Source: Hyphomicrobiales bacterium | GTDB lineage: Bacteria > Pseudomonadota > Alphaproteobacteria > Rhizobiales > Rhizobiaceae | Direction: 5' to 3' | Assembly: GCA_900472605.1 (NCBI GenBank) | Contig: UCJD01000060.1 | Coordinates: forward strand, 29,871 to 93,870 | DNA: 64,000 bases | Shown: positions 49,349-60,634 of the stretch, piece after piece | Position numbering within the stretch: position 1 is the first letter of the stretch | How the letters are laid out: the number at the start of each line of letters is the position of its first letter | Notes under the pieces: model-generated | Seen by the model: the letters and a program-made list of their open reading frames with translations, nothing else | Told to the model about the DNA's origin: nothing | The model's database searches: none | Translations under genes and position numbers: made by a program

Positions 49349-49813
49349 ATGGGTATGGGTTCCCCAAGCGGTGGCGGAGGCGGCGGCGGACGTCGCGGCG
49401 GCCGTCGTCGTGGTGGCCACCGCGGTGGCGCCATCTCCGAGATCAACGTGACGCCGCTGGTCGACGTCATGCTCGTGCTTCTGATCATCTTCATGGTCGC
49501 CGCTCCGATGATGACCGTCGGCGTGCCGATCGACCTGCCGGAAACGCAGGCCAAGGCGCTGAATTCCGAAACACAGCCGATCACGATCTCCGTCAAGAAC
49601 GACGGCACCGCGTTTCTGCAGGAAACGCCGATCCCGGTCGAGGAAATCGCCGCCAAGCTCGAGGCGATCGCCACGACCGGCTACAATGAGCGCATCTTCG
49701 TTCGTGGCGACTCGGCCGCGCCTTACGGCGTGATCGCCGATGTCATGGCACGCATCCAGGGTGCGGGCTTCAAGAACATCGGTCTCGTCACCCAAGAGAA
49801 GAAGGGCCCGTAG
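49349..49813 (+). CDS. tolR: Tol-Pal protein TolR
   Basis: This 154-residue ExbD-type protein has an unusual glycine/arginine-rich N-terminus (SGGGGGGGRRGGRRRGGHRG), then ISEINVTPLVDVMLVLLIIF, with the essential Asp near 37, in its single helix. The periplasmic domain ends GAGFKNIGLVTQE. It works with TolQ. tolA begins 7 bases after the stop. Confidence 0.95.
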   Translation: MGMGSPSGGGGGGGRRGGRRRGGHRGGAISEINVTPLVDVMLVLLIIFMVAAPMMTVGVPIDLPETQAKALNSETQPITISVKNDGTAFLQETPIPVEEIAAKLEAIATTGYNERIFVRGDSAAPYGVIADVMARIQGAGFKNIGLVTQEKKGP

Positions 49814-49820
49814 TCGAGCT

Positions 49821-50948
49821 ATGAAGGCCAGTATTGTCTCATCTGCTGTACTGCACTGTGCTCTTCTCGCCTGGGCGCTGATTTCGATCGGCTCCCCGTC
49901 GGAGTTCAAGGTCGAGGATTTCGAGGCCATGCCCGTCAACCTCGTGCCTGTCGAGGACCTGACGCAGTTGCAGCAGGGAGACAAGACGGCCAAGCCGAGC
50001 GACAAGCCGGCGCCGAAGCCGACCTCTAAGCCGACCAATGTGGCCAACGCCGAGAACATGGGCGAGAACAAGGTCGACCTGAAGACGCCGCCGATCCCGA
50101 ACGCCAAGCCAAACAACAACGAGTCGGCCGCAGCCCCCAAGGCGTCCGAAAAGCCGCTTCCGGAAAATGATCCCGTGCCCAACGAGGTGAAGGACATCAT
50201 GAAGGAAGATACGGCGGTGGAACCGAGCCAGGTTGCGTCGATCACGCCGCCGAAGCCGGAAATCGCGCCGACGCCTCCGAAGGCTGAAGAGAAGCCGCAG
50301 GACATGCCCGAGCCGCCGAAGCCGGATGCGGAAGTATTGCCGGACAAGGTGCCGACGCCGGTAATCAAGCCGCAGCCGATGCCGCCGGAACAGAAGCCGG
50401 CCGAAAAGCCGGCGGAGAAGAAGACGGAAGACAAGGCGCAGACCGACGAAAAGCCGTCGGACAAGAAGAAGTCCGACAAGAAGCAGGAAAAGGCCAAGGC
50501 CTCTTCCGCGCAGAAGAGCGACTTCAACGCCGATGACATCGCGGCCTTGCTCAACAAGCAGGATCCGTCGAACGGCGGCGCCAAGAGCTCGACGGAAGTG
50601 GCATCGCTCGGCGCCAAGAAGGCGACCGGCGGCTCCAAGCTGTCGATGAGCGAAATGGATGCGCTGCGCAGCGCGATCGCCGGCAACTGGTCCGTCATTC
50701 CCGGCATGGAAGGCGCCAGCGAAGTCCGCATCAAGGTCCATATGAAGCTCGACCCTGACGGCAACATCATCGGCGCGCCTGAAGTGGAAGCGATCGGCGG
50801 CACCAACGAATCGACCCGCATGGCGCTCGCCAGCGGCGCGAAGCGCGCCGTCATGAAGTCTTCGCCGTTCACCAATCTGCCGAAAGACAAATATGACGCC
50901 TGGGGCGAAGTCATCGTCAATTTCGACCCCAGCGATCTAGCCCTTTAA
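49821..50948 (+). CDS. tolA: Tol-Pal linker protein TolA
   Basis: This 375-residue protein has one N-terminal membrane helix (AVLHCALLAWALISIG, about 9-24), a long Pro/Lys/Glu-rich low-complexity region (about 55-240, runs of PEKPAEK type) and a C-terminal TolA/TonB-like domain (about 280-375; SMSEMDALRSAIAGNWSVIP). TolA spans the periplasm and links TolQR to TolB and Pal. Sequence in the middle is poorly conserved, as usual. The start codon is the ATG at 49821, in close succession to tolR. Confidence 0.94.
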   Translation: MKASIVSSAVLHCALLAWALISIGSPSEFKVEDFEAMPVNLVPVEDLTQLQQGDKTAKPSDKPAPKPTSKPTNVANAENMGENKVDLKTPPIPNAKPNNNESAAAPKASEKPLPENDPVPNEVKDIMKEDTAVEPSQVASITPPKPEIAPTPPKAEEKPQDMPEPPKPDAEVLPDKVPTPVIKPQPMPPEQKPAEKPAEKKTEDKAQTDEKPSDKKKSDKKQEKAKASSAQKSDFNADDIAALLNKQDPSNGGAKSSTEVASLGAKKATGGSKLSMSEMDALRSAIAGNWSVIPGMEGASEVRIKVHMKLDPDGNIIGAPEVEAIGGTNESTRMALASGAKRAVMKSSPFTNLPKDKYDAWGEVIVNFDPSDLAL

Positions 50949-50970
50949 AATGCTGAAAGGCTTGTCCTCT

Positions 50971-52281
50971 ATGACCAAGTGTTCCCTTTTTCGCGCCCTG
51001 ATGGTCGCCGTCGGCATGATGACCACCGCGGTCATCGCCACGCCGGCGCACGCGCTTGTCGAAATCAACATCAACAAGGGCAATGTCGAGCCCCTGCCGA
51101 TCGCGATCACCGACTTCCTGCAGGGCGACATGGGCGCCCAGGTCTCGCAGGTGATCGCTGCCGACCTGCAGCGCTCGGGCCTGTTCAAGCCGATCGCCAA
51201 GAATGCCTTCATCGAGAAGATCTCCAACCCGGATGCCGCTCCGCGCTTCGAGGACTGGAAGGTCATCAACGCGCAGGCGCTGGTCACCGGCCGCGTCACG
51301 CAGGAGGCCGACGGCCGTCTTCGCGCCGAGTTCCGCCTCTGGGACACGTTTGCCGGCAGCCAGATGACCGGCCAGCAATTCTACACGCAGCCTGAGAACT
51401 GGCGCCGCGTCGCCCACATCATCGCCGATGCGATCTACAAGCAGATCACCGGTGAAGAAGGCTATTTCGATACGCGTGTCGTCTTCGTGTCCGAATCCGG
51501 CAGCAAGCAGGATCGTAAGCGCCAGCTGGCCATCATGGACCAGGATGGCTTCAACGTGCGCATGCTGACGAACGGCAGCGACCTTGTCCTGACCCCGCGC
51601 TTCTCGCCGAACCGTCAGGAAGTCACCTACATGTCCTTCGCCAACCAGCAGCCGCGCGTCTATCTGCTGCAGCTGGAAACCGGACAGCGCGAAGTGGTCG
51701 GCAACTTCCCCGGCATGACCTTCTCGCCGCGCTTCTCGCCCGATGGCCAGAAGGTGGTGATGAGCCTGCAGCAGGAAGGCAATGCCAACATCTACACGAT
51801 GGACCTGCGTTCGCGCACCACGACGCGCCTGACGTCCACGGCCGCGATCGACACTTCGCCGTCCTATTCGCCTGACGGCAGCCAGATCGTGTTCGAAAGC
51901 GACCGCGGCGGACGCCAGCAGCTCTACAAGATGAGCGCCGATGGTTCCGGCCAGACGCGTATCTCCTTTGGCGACGGTTCCTACTCCACGCCGGTCTGGT
52001 CTCCGCGCGGCGATCTGATCGCCTTCACCAAGCAGTCGGGCGGCAAGTTCTCGATCGGCGTGATGAAGCCTGATGGTTCTGGCGAGCGCATCCTGACCAC
52101 CGGCTTTCATAACGAAGGCCCGACCTGGGCGCCGAACGGCCGCGTCATCATGTTCTTCCGCCAGGCGGCTGGCGCCGGTGGCCCGCAGCTCTATTCGATC
52201 GATCTGAGCGGCTACAACGAGCAGATGGTCAAGACCCCCGCATACGCTTCCGACCCGGCCTGGTCGCCGCTTCTGGAGTAG
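50971..52281 (+). CDS. tolB: Tol-Pal beta-propeller protein TolB
   Basis: This 436-residue periplasmic protein has a signal peptide (cleavage after AHA near 28). An N-terminal domain with GDMGAQVSQVIAADLQRSGL is followed by a six-bladed propeller with repeats such as TPRFSPNRQEVTY, SPRFSPDGQKVVM, SPSYSPDGSQIVF and TPVWSPRGDLIAF. TolB binds Pal and other envelope proteins. An ATG 21 bases upstream is possible, but the one at 50971 has the better-placed GAAAGG. Confidence 0.95.
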   Translation: MTKCSLFRALMVAVGMMTTAVIATPAHALVEININKGNVEPLPIAITDFLQGDMGAQVSQVIAADLQRSGLFKPIAKNAFIEKISNPDAAPRFEDWKVINAQALVTGRVTQEADGRLRAEFRLWDTFAGSQMTGQQFYTQPENWRRVAHIIADAIYKQITGEEGYFDTRVVFVSESGSKQDRKRQLAIMDQDGFNVRMLTNGSDLVLTPRFSPNRQEVTYMSFANQQPRVYLLQLETGQREVVGNFPGMTFSPRFSPDGQKVVMSLQQEGNANIYTMDLRSRTTTRLTSTAAIDTSPSYSPDGSQIVFESDRGGRQQLYKMSADGSGQTRISFGDGSYSTPVWSPRGDLIAFTKQSGGKFSIGVMKPDGSGERILTTGFHNEGPTWAPNGRVIMFFRQAAGAGGPQLYSIDLSGYNEQMVKTPAYASDPAWSPLLE

Positions 52282-52382
52282 GGAAGTCCGCATGCCTGCC
52301 TTCTTGTCGCCTCAAAAATCTACGAATGGGGCGACAGAGGGCCAAATCAACCATTCGTTAACCATAGTTCTTGAAAGCCGAT

Positions 52383-52398
52383 TAACCGAGAACGGTTA
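52383..52398 (+). promoter_or_regulatory. Dyad upstream of pal
   Basis: TAACCG-N4-CGGTTA, a perfect 6-bp inverted repeat, sits 54-69 bases before the pal start in a 170-base gap after tolB. It could be a regulator site of a separate pal promoter; no known motif is assigned. Confidence 0.35.
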
Positions 52399-52451
52399 CA
52401 GTCCGGCAACCTTAATCAAGTCGCCCTAATCTAGTCGCAAGGAGACCGGCC

Positions 52452-52982
52452 ATGAGCCGAATTCATACCCCGGCAATGAGCCGCATGCAGACCTTCGCCC
52501 GCAACCCGGTCATGATCGCGCTCGTCGCCGGTCTGGCACTTGCCGGCTGCGCCAACAAGAAGAACATGGCCAACAGCGCCGGTGATCTCGGCCTCGGTGC
52601 CGGCGCCGCAACGCCGGGTTCGGCCCAGGACTTCACCGTCAACGTTGGCGACCGCATCTTCTTCGACACCGACTCGACCTCGGTCCGCGCCGACGCTGCC
52701 CAGACGCTCGATCGTCAGGCTCAGTGGCTCGGCCGTTATCCGAAGTACGCGATCACGATCGAAGGCCATGCTGACGAACGCGGCACGCGCGAATACAACC
52801 TCGCTCTCGGCGCTCGCCGTGCGGCTGCCACCAAGGACTACCTCGCTTCGCGCGGCGTTCCGGCCCAGCGCATGAAGACGATCTCCTACGGCAAGGAACG
52901 CCCGGTCGCCGTTTGCGACGACATCTCCTGCTGGTCGCAGAACCGCCGCGCGGTTACCGTTCTCGGCGGCGCCGGCATGTAA
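52452..52982 (+). CDS. pal: Peptidoglycan-associated lipoprotein Pal
   Basis: This 176-residue outer membrane lipoprotein has a lipobox LALAGC (Cys33) and an OmpA-like peptidoglycan-binding domain (about 60-176) with ITIEGHADERGTREYNLALG and RRAVTVLGG. Pal anchors the outer membrane to the cell wall and is the target of TolB/TolA. AAGGAGACCGGCC before the ATG at 52452 fixes the start, though a second ATG eight codons later is in frame. Confidence 0.96.
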   Translation: MSRIHTPAMSRMQTFARNPVMIALVAGLALAGCANKKNMANSAGDLGLGAGAATPGSAQDFTVNVGDRIFFDTDSTSVRADAAQTLDRQAQWLGRYPKYAITIEGHADERGTREYNLALGARRAAATKDYLASRGVPAQRMKTISYGKERPVAVCDDISCWSQNRRAVTVLGGAGM

Positions 52983-53025
52983 TTGCCGATCCGGCGATAA
53001 AAGGCCGGGTTTTATTACAAATTGG

Positions 53026-53060
53026 AAAGGCGGCTCCATCGCGGGCCGCCTTTTCTTTTT
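53026..53060 (+). terminator. pal terminator
   Basis: Stem AAAGGCGGC / GCCGCCTTT with a 10-base loop, followed by TCTTTTT, 43 bases after the pal stop. Confidence 0.9.
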
Positions 53061-53162
53061 GAACACACTTTGGCCGAACTCCGTTGCTTTTTGAAAGCAA
53101 TTGGAAAAATCTCCTGTTCGTGCCATCGAGGCGCGAAGAATCACTGGGACAGGACGAACCAA

Positions 53163-54185
53163 ATGAAGAAATTTGTCGTGGCGGGCATGCTCTGCCTCGC
53201 AACGGTGGCCGGGGTTGGCCAGTCGGCGAATGCGTCGTCGCTATTCGGATTGCATTTCGGAAACAAGACGGCCAGCCAGGCACCGGCGCAGGCGCCGATC
53301 GTCAACGTTCAGGCCGGCGGCGCGGAAGTGCGCATCCAGCAGCTTGAAGAGCAGCTGCGCCAGCTGAACGGCCGTATCGAAGAAATGAGCTTCCAGCTGC
53401 TGCAGATGCAGGAAACCATCCGCAAGGCGCAGGAAGACAATGAATTCCGCTTCCAGGAACTGGAAAAGAGCGGTGGCGGCAGCGCCGGTGGCGCTTCCAA
53501 GCCGATGAAGAAGAGCGAAGCCGATATTCCTTCGCCCAACCAGACGGCGCAAGGCCAGGGTTCGGCCCAGAATGGCGGCGACGATATTGCGCGCACTATC
53601 CAGAGCTCGGGGGGCGCCGAGACGGCGACCTCCGCTGATGTCCCCGAGAATACCGGTCTCGGCCAGCCGCCGAAGCAACTCGGCTCAGTGCAGTTCGATC
53701 AGAACGGCAACCCGATCGGTGGCTCCATCAATCCGGGCGCCGAGGTCGGCTCCAGCCCGCTGCCGCCGCCCGGTGTCAGCGGCTCACAGACGGCATCGCT
53801 TGGCAGCGAGGCGGATCAATACAAGGCCGCTTACGGTCATGTGCTTTCCGGCGACTATTCGACGGCCGAAAAGGAATTCAACGCCTATATCGGCCAATAT
53901 CCGAATAGCGCCCGTGCGGCAGACGCGAATTTCTGGCTGGGTGAGGCGCTCTATTCACAGGGCAAGTTCAACGAATCCGCCAAGACCTTCCTGAATGCGC
54001 ATCAGAAATACGGCACTTCCGAAAAGGCTCCGGAAATGCTGCTCAAACTCGGCATGTCGCTGGCTGCGCTCGACAACACCGACACTGCATGTGCGACGCT
54101 GAAGGAAGTGACGAAACGTTACCCGAAGGCTTCCCGCGCCGTCATATCCAAGGTCGCGAGCGAGCAGAAGCGTCTCTCCTGTTAA
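53163..54185 (+). CDS. cpoB: Cell division coordinator CpoB (YbgF)
   Basis: This 340-residue periplasmic protein has a signal peptide (MKKFVVAGMLCLATVAGVGQ, cleavage after ANA near 24), a coiled coil (about 50-100, VRIQQLEEQLRQLNGRIEEM), a long Gly/Ser/Pro-rich linker and C-terminal TPR repeats (about 225-340; YKAAYGHVLSGDYSTAEKEF). CpoB couples Tol-Pal action to peptidoglycan synthesis at division. It is the usual last gene of the cluster. tilS follows after 12 bases. Confidence 0.93.
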   Translation: MKKFVVAGMLCLATVAGVGQSANASSLFGLHFGNKTASQAPAQAPIVNVQAGGAEVRIQQLEEQLRQLNGRIEEMSFQLLQMQETIRKAQEDNEFRFQELEKSGGGSAGGASKPMKKSEADIPSPNQTAQGQGSAQNGGDDIARTIQSSGGAETATSADVPENTGLGQPPKQLGSVQFDQNGNPIGGSINPGAEVGSSPLPPPGVSGSQTASLGSEADQYKAAYGHVLSGDYSTAEKEFNAYIGQYPNSARAADANFWLGEALYSQGKFNESAKTFLNAHQKYGTSEKAPEMLLKLGMSLAALDNTDTACATLKEVTKRYPKASRAVISKVASEQKRLSC

Positions 54186-54197
54186 GGCTTTCCGGTC

Positions 54198-55523
54198 TTG
54201 CGCCCGGACGGCATCCTCTCTCCAGAGACGGCGACTCGCCGCTTTCTCTCCTCGCTTGATCAGCCCTCGCGCGTTCTCGTCGCGATTTCGGGCGGCAGCG
54301 ATTCCACCGGCCTGCTGATCGCGCTCTTCGATGCGCTGAAGGCCGAGCCAAATCCTGGAATTTCTCTTTGCGCCGCGACCGTCGACCACGCGTTGCGCCC
54401 GCAATCGGCCGACGAAGCGCGCGATGTCGCTGCTCTCTGCCACCTGCTGTCGATCCCGCATGTCACCAAGGTCTGGCACGGCGAGAAGCCCAAGGCGGGC
54501 ATCATGGCCGCCGCCCGCGATGCGCGCTACGGCCTGCTCGCCGAGGCAGCAGTCGAGCTCAGCGCTGACATTATCGTGACCGGCCACACGCTCGACGATC
54601 AGCGCGAGACGTTTGCGATGCGCGGCGAGCGTTCGGCGGCCACCATGACTGGGATCGCCGATCTGGTCCTTTTCGATCGCCGCATCTGGATCGCGCGGCC
54701 GCTGCTGTCTTCTCTGCGGGCGGATATTCGCTCGATTCTTGAGCTACGCGGTATCGGCTGGAGTGATGATCCGAGCAATGAGGATGTGAAATACGAGCGG
54801 GTGCGGACGCGCCAGGCATTGGCGGGCGAGGGGATCTCGGTCGCCGAGGTCGAGGCGATGACGGCTGCGCGGATGGCGCTCGACGAGGCTACGGCCGGGT
54901 GGGTCGACGCGCATGTCGATGTGCATGAGGGAATGCTGGCGCGGGTTGGCGTTGCTGGCTTTTCCGTTGATCGGGCGGTGCTCGGGCATGGGCTTGCGCG
55001 GCTGGCGGCCGTGATCGGCGGGCAGGCGTTTGCGCTTGGGGCGGAGGCGATGGGCGCGGTGCTCGAGTTTGTCGCCGCAGGCAGGCTCGGTCGGATGACT
55101 GCCGGGCGGGTGGTGTTCGATCTCAGGCGCGATGGGCTGTATCTGGCGCGGGAGACGCGGGGGCTGGTGCCGCTGACGGTTGATGCTGGTCAGTATGGCG
55201 TTTGGGATGGGCGTTATCTGGTGGTGAATGGTTCCGGCGTAGAGGTGACGGTGGCCGCTGCGGGGGCGAGTGCCGCCATGCCAACAGCCGAAAACCTCCC
55301 CAAAAGCACGCTCGCCCGCGCCCTTGCGGCGCAACCGCGCATCCTTGCCGTAGATCCGCCATCCGATCTTGTCAACCAGATTGAAATCGTGCCCTATTTC
55401 GCGCCCTTCGACCGTTTTTTGACACGATTGGACGTCAAGTTCGCGACCAGCCTCGCGGCAGCGTTTGGAACACGCCCCTATCCAAAACCGCCTTTAGGTC
55501 TTATTGACGGAAAAACCATCTAA
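54198..55523 (+). CDS. tilS: tRNA(Ile)-lysidine synthetase
   Basis: This 441-residue enzyme adds lysine to C34 of the CAU-anticodon isoleucine tRNA so that it reads AUA. The ATP-pyrophosphatase P-loop SGGSDS is at residues 31-36, followed by CAATVDHALRPQS near 62 and VTGHTLDDQRET near 133. The start is TTG at 54198; no in-frame ATG precedes the P-loop. The 12-base gap to cpoB suggests the two are read together. The C-terminal third is less conserved, as normal. Confidence 0.92.
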   Translation: MRPDGILSPETATRRFLSSLDQPSRVLVAISGGSDSTGLLIALFDALKAEPNPGISLCAATVDHALRPQSADEARDVAALCHLLSIPHVTKVWHGEKPKAGIMAAARDARYGLLAEAAVELSADIIVTGHTLDDQRETFAMRGERSAATMTGIADLVLFDRRIWIARPLLSSLRADIRSILELRGIGWSDDPSNEDVKYERVRTRQALAGEGISVAEVEAMTAARMALDEATAGWVDAHVDVHEGMLARVGVAGFSVDRAVLGHGLARLAAVIGGQAFALGAEAMGAVLEFVAAGRLGRMTAGRVVFDLRRDGLYLARETRGLVPLTVDAGQYGVWDGRYLVVNGSGVEVTVAAAGASAAMPTAENLPKSTLARALAAQPRILAVDPPSDLVNQIEIVPYFAPFDRFLTRLDVKFATSLAAAFGTRPYPKPPLGLIDGKTI

Positions 55524-55621
55524 CTGATGGGTTTGCCTTGGCAACCGCCGGACGCAATCCTATGTTAGAGACGAAATAAGACGGTCGCCATGAGGCGGTC
55601 GTTCCAGTGCTGGGGAGTTCG

Positions 55622-57550
<1,929 letters not shown>

Positions 57551-57571
57551 TTTTCTTTGGAAATCGTAATG

Positions 57572-57606
57572 AGGCCGGATATCCGAGATGGTGTCCGGCC
57601 TTTTTC
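57572..57606 (+). terminator. ftsH terminator
   Basis: Stem AGGCCGGA / TCCGGCCT with a 14-base loop then TTTTCG, 22 bases past the stop. Confidence 0.88.
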
Positions 57607-57787
57607 GTTGGTAACGAGATGTAATCAGCCTTCTCGGTAATTGACGTGATGGTTGCCGCATTTTGTGGCATTCCGCTAGCATAAGAGGCCTGCTAAAGGC
57701 CGAGCTAGCGAGGAAATGCGCGGACTACCGCGCCATGCTAAATTGGTGATGCGCCGCTTGACGCGCGCTCAAGGCACAGGGGTGCAT

Positions 57788-59140
57788 ATGAAAAGACGTT
57801 ACTTCGGTACTGATGGTATTCGCGGCCAGTCAAACGTATTCCCGATGACGCCGGATCTCGCGATGCGGGTCGGCATCGCCGCCGGCACGATCTTCCGACG
57901 CGGCAATCATCGCCACCGGGTGGTTATCGGCAAGGACACGCGGCTTTCCGGCTACATGCTTGAGAACGCCATGGTCGCGGGCTTTACCGCCGCGGGCCTC
58001 GACGCCTTCGTTCTCGGCCCGATCCCGACGCCTGCCGTCGCCATGCTGACGCGCTCGTTGCGCGCTGATATCGGCGTGATGATCTCCGCCTCGCACAATC
58101 CATATGAGGACAACGGCATCAAGCTGTTCGGTCCCGATGGCTACAAGCTGTCCGATGATCTGGAAATGCAGATCGAGGACCTGCTCGAAAAGGACCTGAC
58201 GTCGCAGCTCGCCAAGTCCGACGATATCGGTCGCGCCAAGCGCGTCGATGGCGTGCATGACCGCTACATCGAACATGCCAAGCGTACGCTGCCGCGCGAC
58301 GTGACGCTGCAGGGCCTGAGGATCGCCATCGATTGCGCCAATGGCGCCGCCTACAAGGTGGCACCGGCCGTGCTCTGGGAGTTGGGCGCCGATGTCGTCG
58401 TCATCGGCAACGAGCCTAACGGTACCAACATCAATCTCAACTGCGGCTCCACCAGCCCGGTGGCCTTGCAGAAGAAGGTCGATGAAGTGCGCGCCGATAT
58501 CGGCATCGCGCTCGATGGCGACGCCGACCGCGTGATCATCGTCGATGAGAATGGCGCCATCGTCGATGGCGACCAGCTGATGGCTGTCATTGCCGAAAGC
58601 TATGCCGAAAGCCAGCAGCTGCGTGGCGATGGCATCGTCGCCACCGTCATGTCCAATCTCGGGCTGGAGCGCTTCCTGCAGGGCAAGGGTCTCGGCCTGG
58701 TACGCACGGCTGTCGGCGACCGCTATGTGGTCGAGCATATGCGCAACAACAATTACAATGTCGGTGGCGAGCAGTCGGGCCATATCGTGCTGTCGGATTA
58801 CGGCACGACGGGCGATGGCCTCGTGGCCGCGCTGCAAATCCTGGTCGCGGTCAAGCGCACCGGCAAGACGGTGAGCGAAATCTGCCGCCGTTTTGAGCCT
58901 GTGCCGCAGCTTCTGCGCAACGTGCGCTATTCCGGCGGCAAGCCGCTGGAAGACATGCATGTGCAGAAGGCGATTGCCGACGCGGAGGCCGAACTGGCCA
59001 AGAGCGGCCGCCTGGTCATTCGCCCGTCGGGCACCGAGCCTTTGATCCGCGTCATGGCGGAAGGCGACGATCGCAGCCAGATCGAGCGTATCGTCAACGA
59101 CCTGATCGGAACGATCTCGAGCGTTCGCACGGCAGCTTGA
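57788..59140 (+). CDS. glmM: Phosphoglucosamine mutase
   Basis: This 450-residue enzyme converts glucosamine 6-phosphate to glucosamine 1-phosphate for peptidoglycan and lipopolysaccharide precursors. The invariant MKRRYFGTDGIRG start is present; the phosphoserine loop ISASHNPYEDNG has Ser102; the metal site reads LDGDADR near 243; and the phosphate-binding RPSGTEPLIRVM is near 415. It follows ftsH, a conserved order in proteobacteria, but after a terminator and 180 bases it probably has its own promoter. Confidence 0.97.
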   Translation: MKRRYFGTDGIRGQSNVFPMTPDLAMRVGIAAGTIFRRGNHRHRVVIGKDTRLSGYMLENAMVAGFTAAGLDAFVLGPIPTPAVAMLTRSLRADIGVMISASHNPYEDNGIKLFGPDGYKLSDDLEMQIEDLLEKDLTSQLAKSDDIGRAKRVDGVHDRYIEHAKRTLPRDVTLQGLRIAIDCANGAAYKVAPAVLWELGADVVVIGNEPNGTNINLNCGSTSPVALQKKVDEVRADIGIALDGDADRVIIVDENGAIVDGDQLMAVIAESYAESQQLRGDGIVATVMSNLGLERFLQGKGLGLVRTAVGDRYVVEHMRNNNYNVGGEQSGHIVLSDYGTTGDGLVAALQILVAVKRTGKTVSEICRRFEPVPQLLRNVRYSGGKPLEDMHVQKAIADAEAELAKSGRLVIRPSGTEPLIRVMAEGDDRSQIERIVNDLIGTISSVRTAA

Positions 59141-59222
59141 TGCATAGCGCCGTCCGTCGACGGTGCTGCTTCCACTCAATCAATGATTTGTGGTGCCCGG
59201 TTTGCAGCCGGGCATCGCTGCT

Positions 59223-59429
59223 TCAGGTGACGAGCTGACGACGCATGGCGTCGAGAAGTGCCGGCGTGGTCGTGGACCCGTCCTCAAACAAGTCCAGCAG
59301 CCTGGACGCAGCGGCACAGCCCTGCAAGCTGTCAGGTCCGAATTTCTGTTCCTTGCACCATATCGACAGGGCGTCGAACACGGGTGACAGGTCATCCTGG
59401 AATGAAATTGCGCGGTTTAATTTAGACAT
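59223..59429 (-). CDS. Small hypothetical protein, 68 residues
   Basis: The product starts MSKLNRAISFQDDLSPVFDA and continues LSIWCKEQKFG, with a C-terminal LLDLFEDGSTTTPALLDAMR. It is predicted all-helical, soluble and mildly acidic. I recognise it only as a type of small conserved rhizobial protein of unknown function. An AGGAGGTGCGCAG sequence just before the ATG at 59429 is an excellent ribosome site and decides the start against a longer upstream frame. It is convergent with glmM and divergent from the outer-membrane protein gene. Confidence 0.78.
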   Translation of the reverse strand: MSKLNRAISFQDDLSPVFDALSIWCKEQKFGPDSLQGCAAASRLLDLFEDGSTTTPALLDAMRRQLVT

Positions 59430-59768
59430 CTGCGCACCTCCTATTGGGCAGAAGCGCGTGTGAACTCCCGAGCGGTCATGGCCTAGATTATTGTGACCGA
59501 TGAGGAACCCTATGGCATCTTCCAGAATGTTGCTATTAACTTTGTTAATCAGGTGACGATTTCGCCGGCCTCGCACGTGGGCGGGACGGTGCCTGAACGC
59601 GCCAAAAACCGCATATTTTTCGTGCCCGCTTCAAGTGATGTCCTAAAAGCATATGTTTGCTAAACACGGTTAAGCCGACCTTAACGTTTCCACTTCATTA
59701 TCCTTACCGAAACGTATTCAACTGGCGGAGCCTGATCCCGCCAGGCGTCGAACCTTGGAGTGGGATCC
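59430..59768. other. Divergent regulatory region upstream of the beta-barrel gene
   Basis: These 339 bases hold no gene. They contain the CtrA site described separately and AT-rich promoter-like sequence at 59500-59560 and 59640-59720. Confidence 0.6.
59670..59685 (+). promoter_or_regulatory. CtrA binding site upstream of the outer-membrane protein gene
   Basis: TTAA, seven bases, TTAAC: an exact match to the full CtrA consensus, 84-99 bases before the start of the plus-strand outer-membrane protein gene. Outer-membrane proteins of other alphaproteobacteria are known CtrA targets. The assignment is from motif only. Confidence 0.6.
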
Positions 59769-60614
59769 ATGAAGAGAAGCTTGTCTGGCGTCTTCGCCGC
59801 ATTGCTCATTACCTCGAATGCTTATGCCGCGGACCTCATGCCCGCCGAACCGATCGCCGCTCCCGAGGTCACCGTGACCGAAGCGACCGGCTGGTATCTG
59901 CGCGGCGATGTCGGCTACGGCTTCAACGATCTGCGCGGCGCGAAATACTTCCAGGGCAGCAATGCCAGCGAAGTCGATTTCGATCGCTCCGATCTCGATG
60001 ACGCCTGGACCATCGGTGGCGGTGTCGGTTACCAGATCAACAACTACCTGCGCACCGACCTGACGCTCGACTATCTCGGCAAGTCGGACTTCCACGGCTC
60101 GACAAACGGCGGCGGTTCGGCCTTCGGCGCCTGCCAGGTTACCTGCTCCTCGACCGATCTCTCCTCGCTGACCGCCTGGTCGCTGATGGCCAACGCCTAT
60201 GTCGATCTCGGCACCTATGGCTACGTCACGCCTTACGTCGGCGCCGGCATCGGCGGCACCTACGTCAAGTGGAAGGATCTGAGCAACACGTCTTGCGACA
60301 CCAGCGGCAGCGGCAATGGTTGCGATGACACGGTCATCCACGGCGGCAAGGGCGGCTGGCGCTTCAGCTACGGCCTGATGGCCGGTGCGTCGATCGACGT
60401 GACCTGCAACGTCAAGGCCGACGTCGGCTACCGCTTCCTCCACGTCAACGGCGGCGACATGTTCGGCTACAACGAAAATGGCGGCCCGGGCCGCGACAAG
60501 GGCTTCAACGTTCACGAAGCACGCGTCGGCGCCCGCTACCTGTTCGGCGGTTGCCAGACGGCATCCTACGAGCCTGCTCCGGAAATTCCGCTGCAGCAGC
60601 CGGTCTACAAGTAA
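59769..60614 (+). CDS. Outer-membrane beta-barrel protein (Omp25/31-like)
   Basis: This 281-residue protein has a signal peptide (MKRSLSGVFAALLITSNAYA, cleaved before ADLMPAEP). The mature part alternates amphipathic strands (GWYLRGDVGYGFNDLRGA, TIGGGVGYQINNYLRTDLTL, YVTPYVGAGIGGTYVKW) and ends HEARVGARYLF plus a short tail. This fits the eight-stranded OmpW/Omp25 class common in rhizobia and Brucella. It has four central cysteines (ACQVTCSS, SCDTSGSG, GCDD), which is unusual. GGAGTGGGATCC precedes the ATG at 59769. Confidence 0.88.
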   Translation: MKRSLSGVFAALLITSNAYAADLMPAEPIAAPEVTVTEATGWYLRGDVGYGFNDLRGAKYFQGSNASEVDFDRSDLDDAWTIGGGVGYQINNYLRTDLTLDYLGKSDFHGSTNGGGSAFGACQVTCSSTDLSSLTAWSLMANAYVDLGTYGYVTPYVGAGIGGTYVKWKDLSNTSCDTSGSGNGCDDTVIHGGKGGWRFSYGLMAGASIDVTCNVKADVGYRFLHVNGGDMFGYNENGGPGRDKGFNVHEARVGARYLFGGCQTASYEPAPEIPLQQPVYK

Positions 60615-60634
60615 TCGCCTTCAAGCACTTTCGG

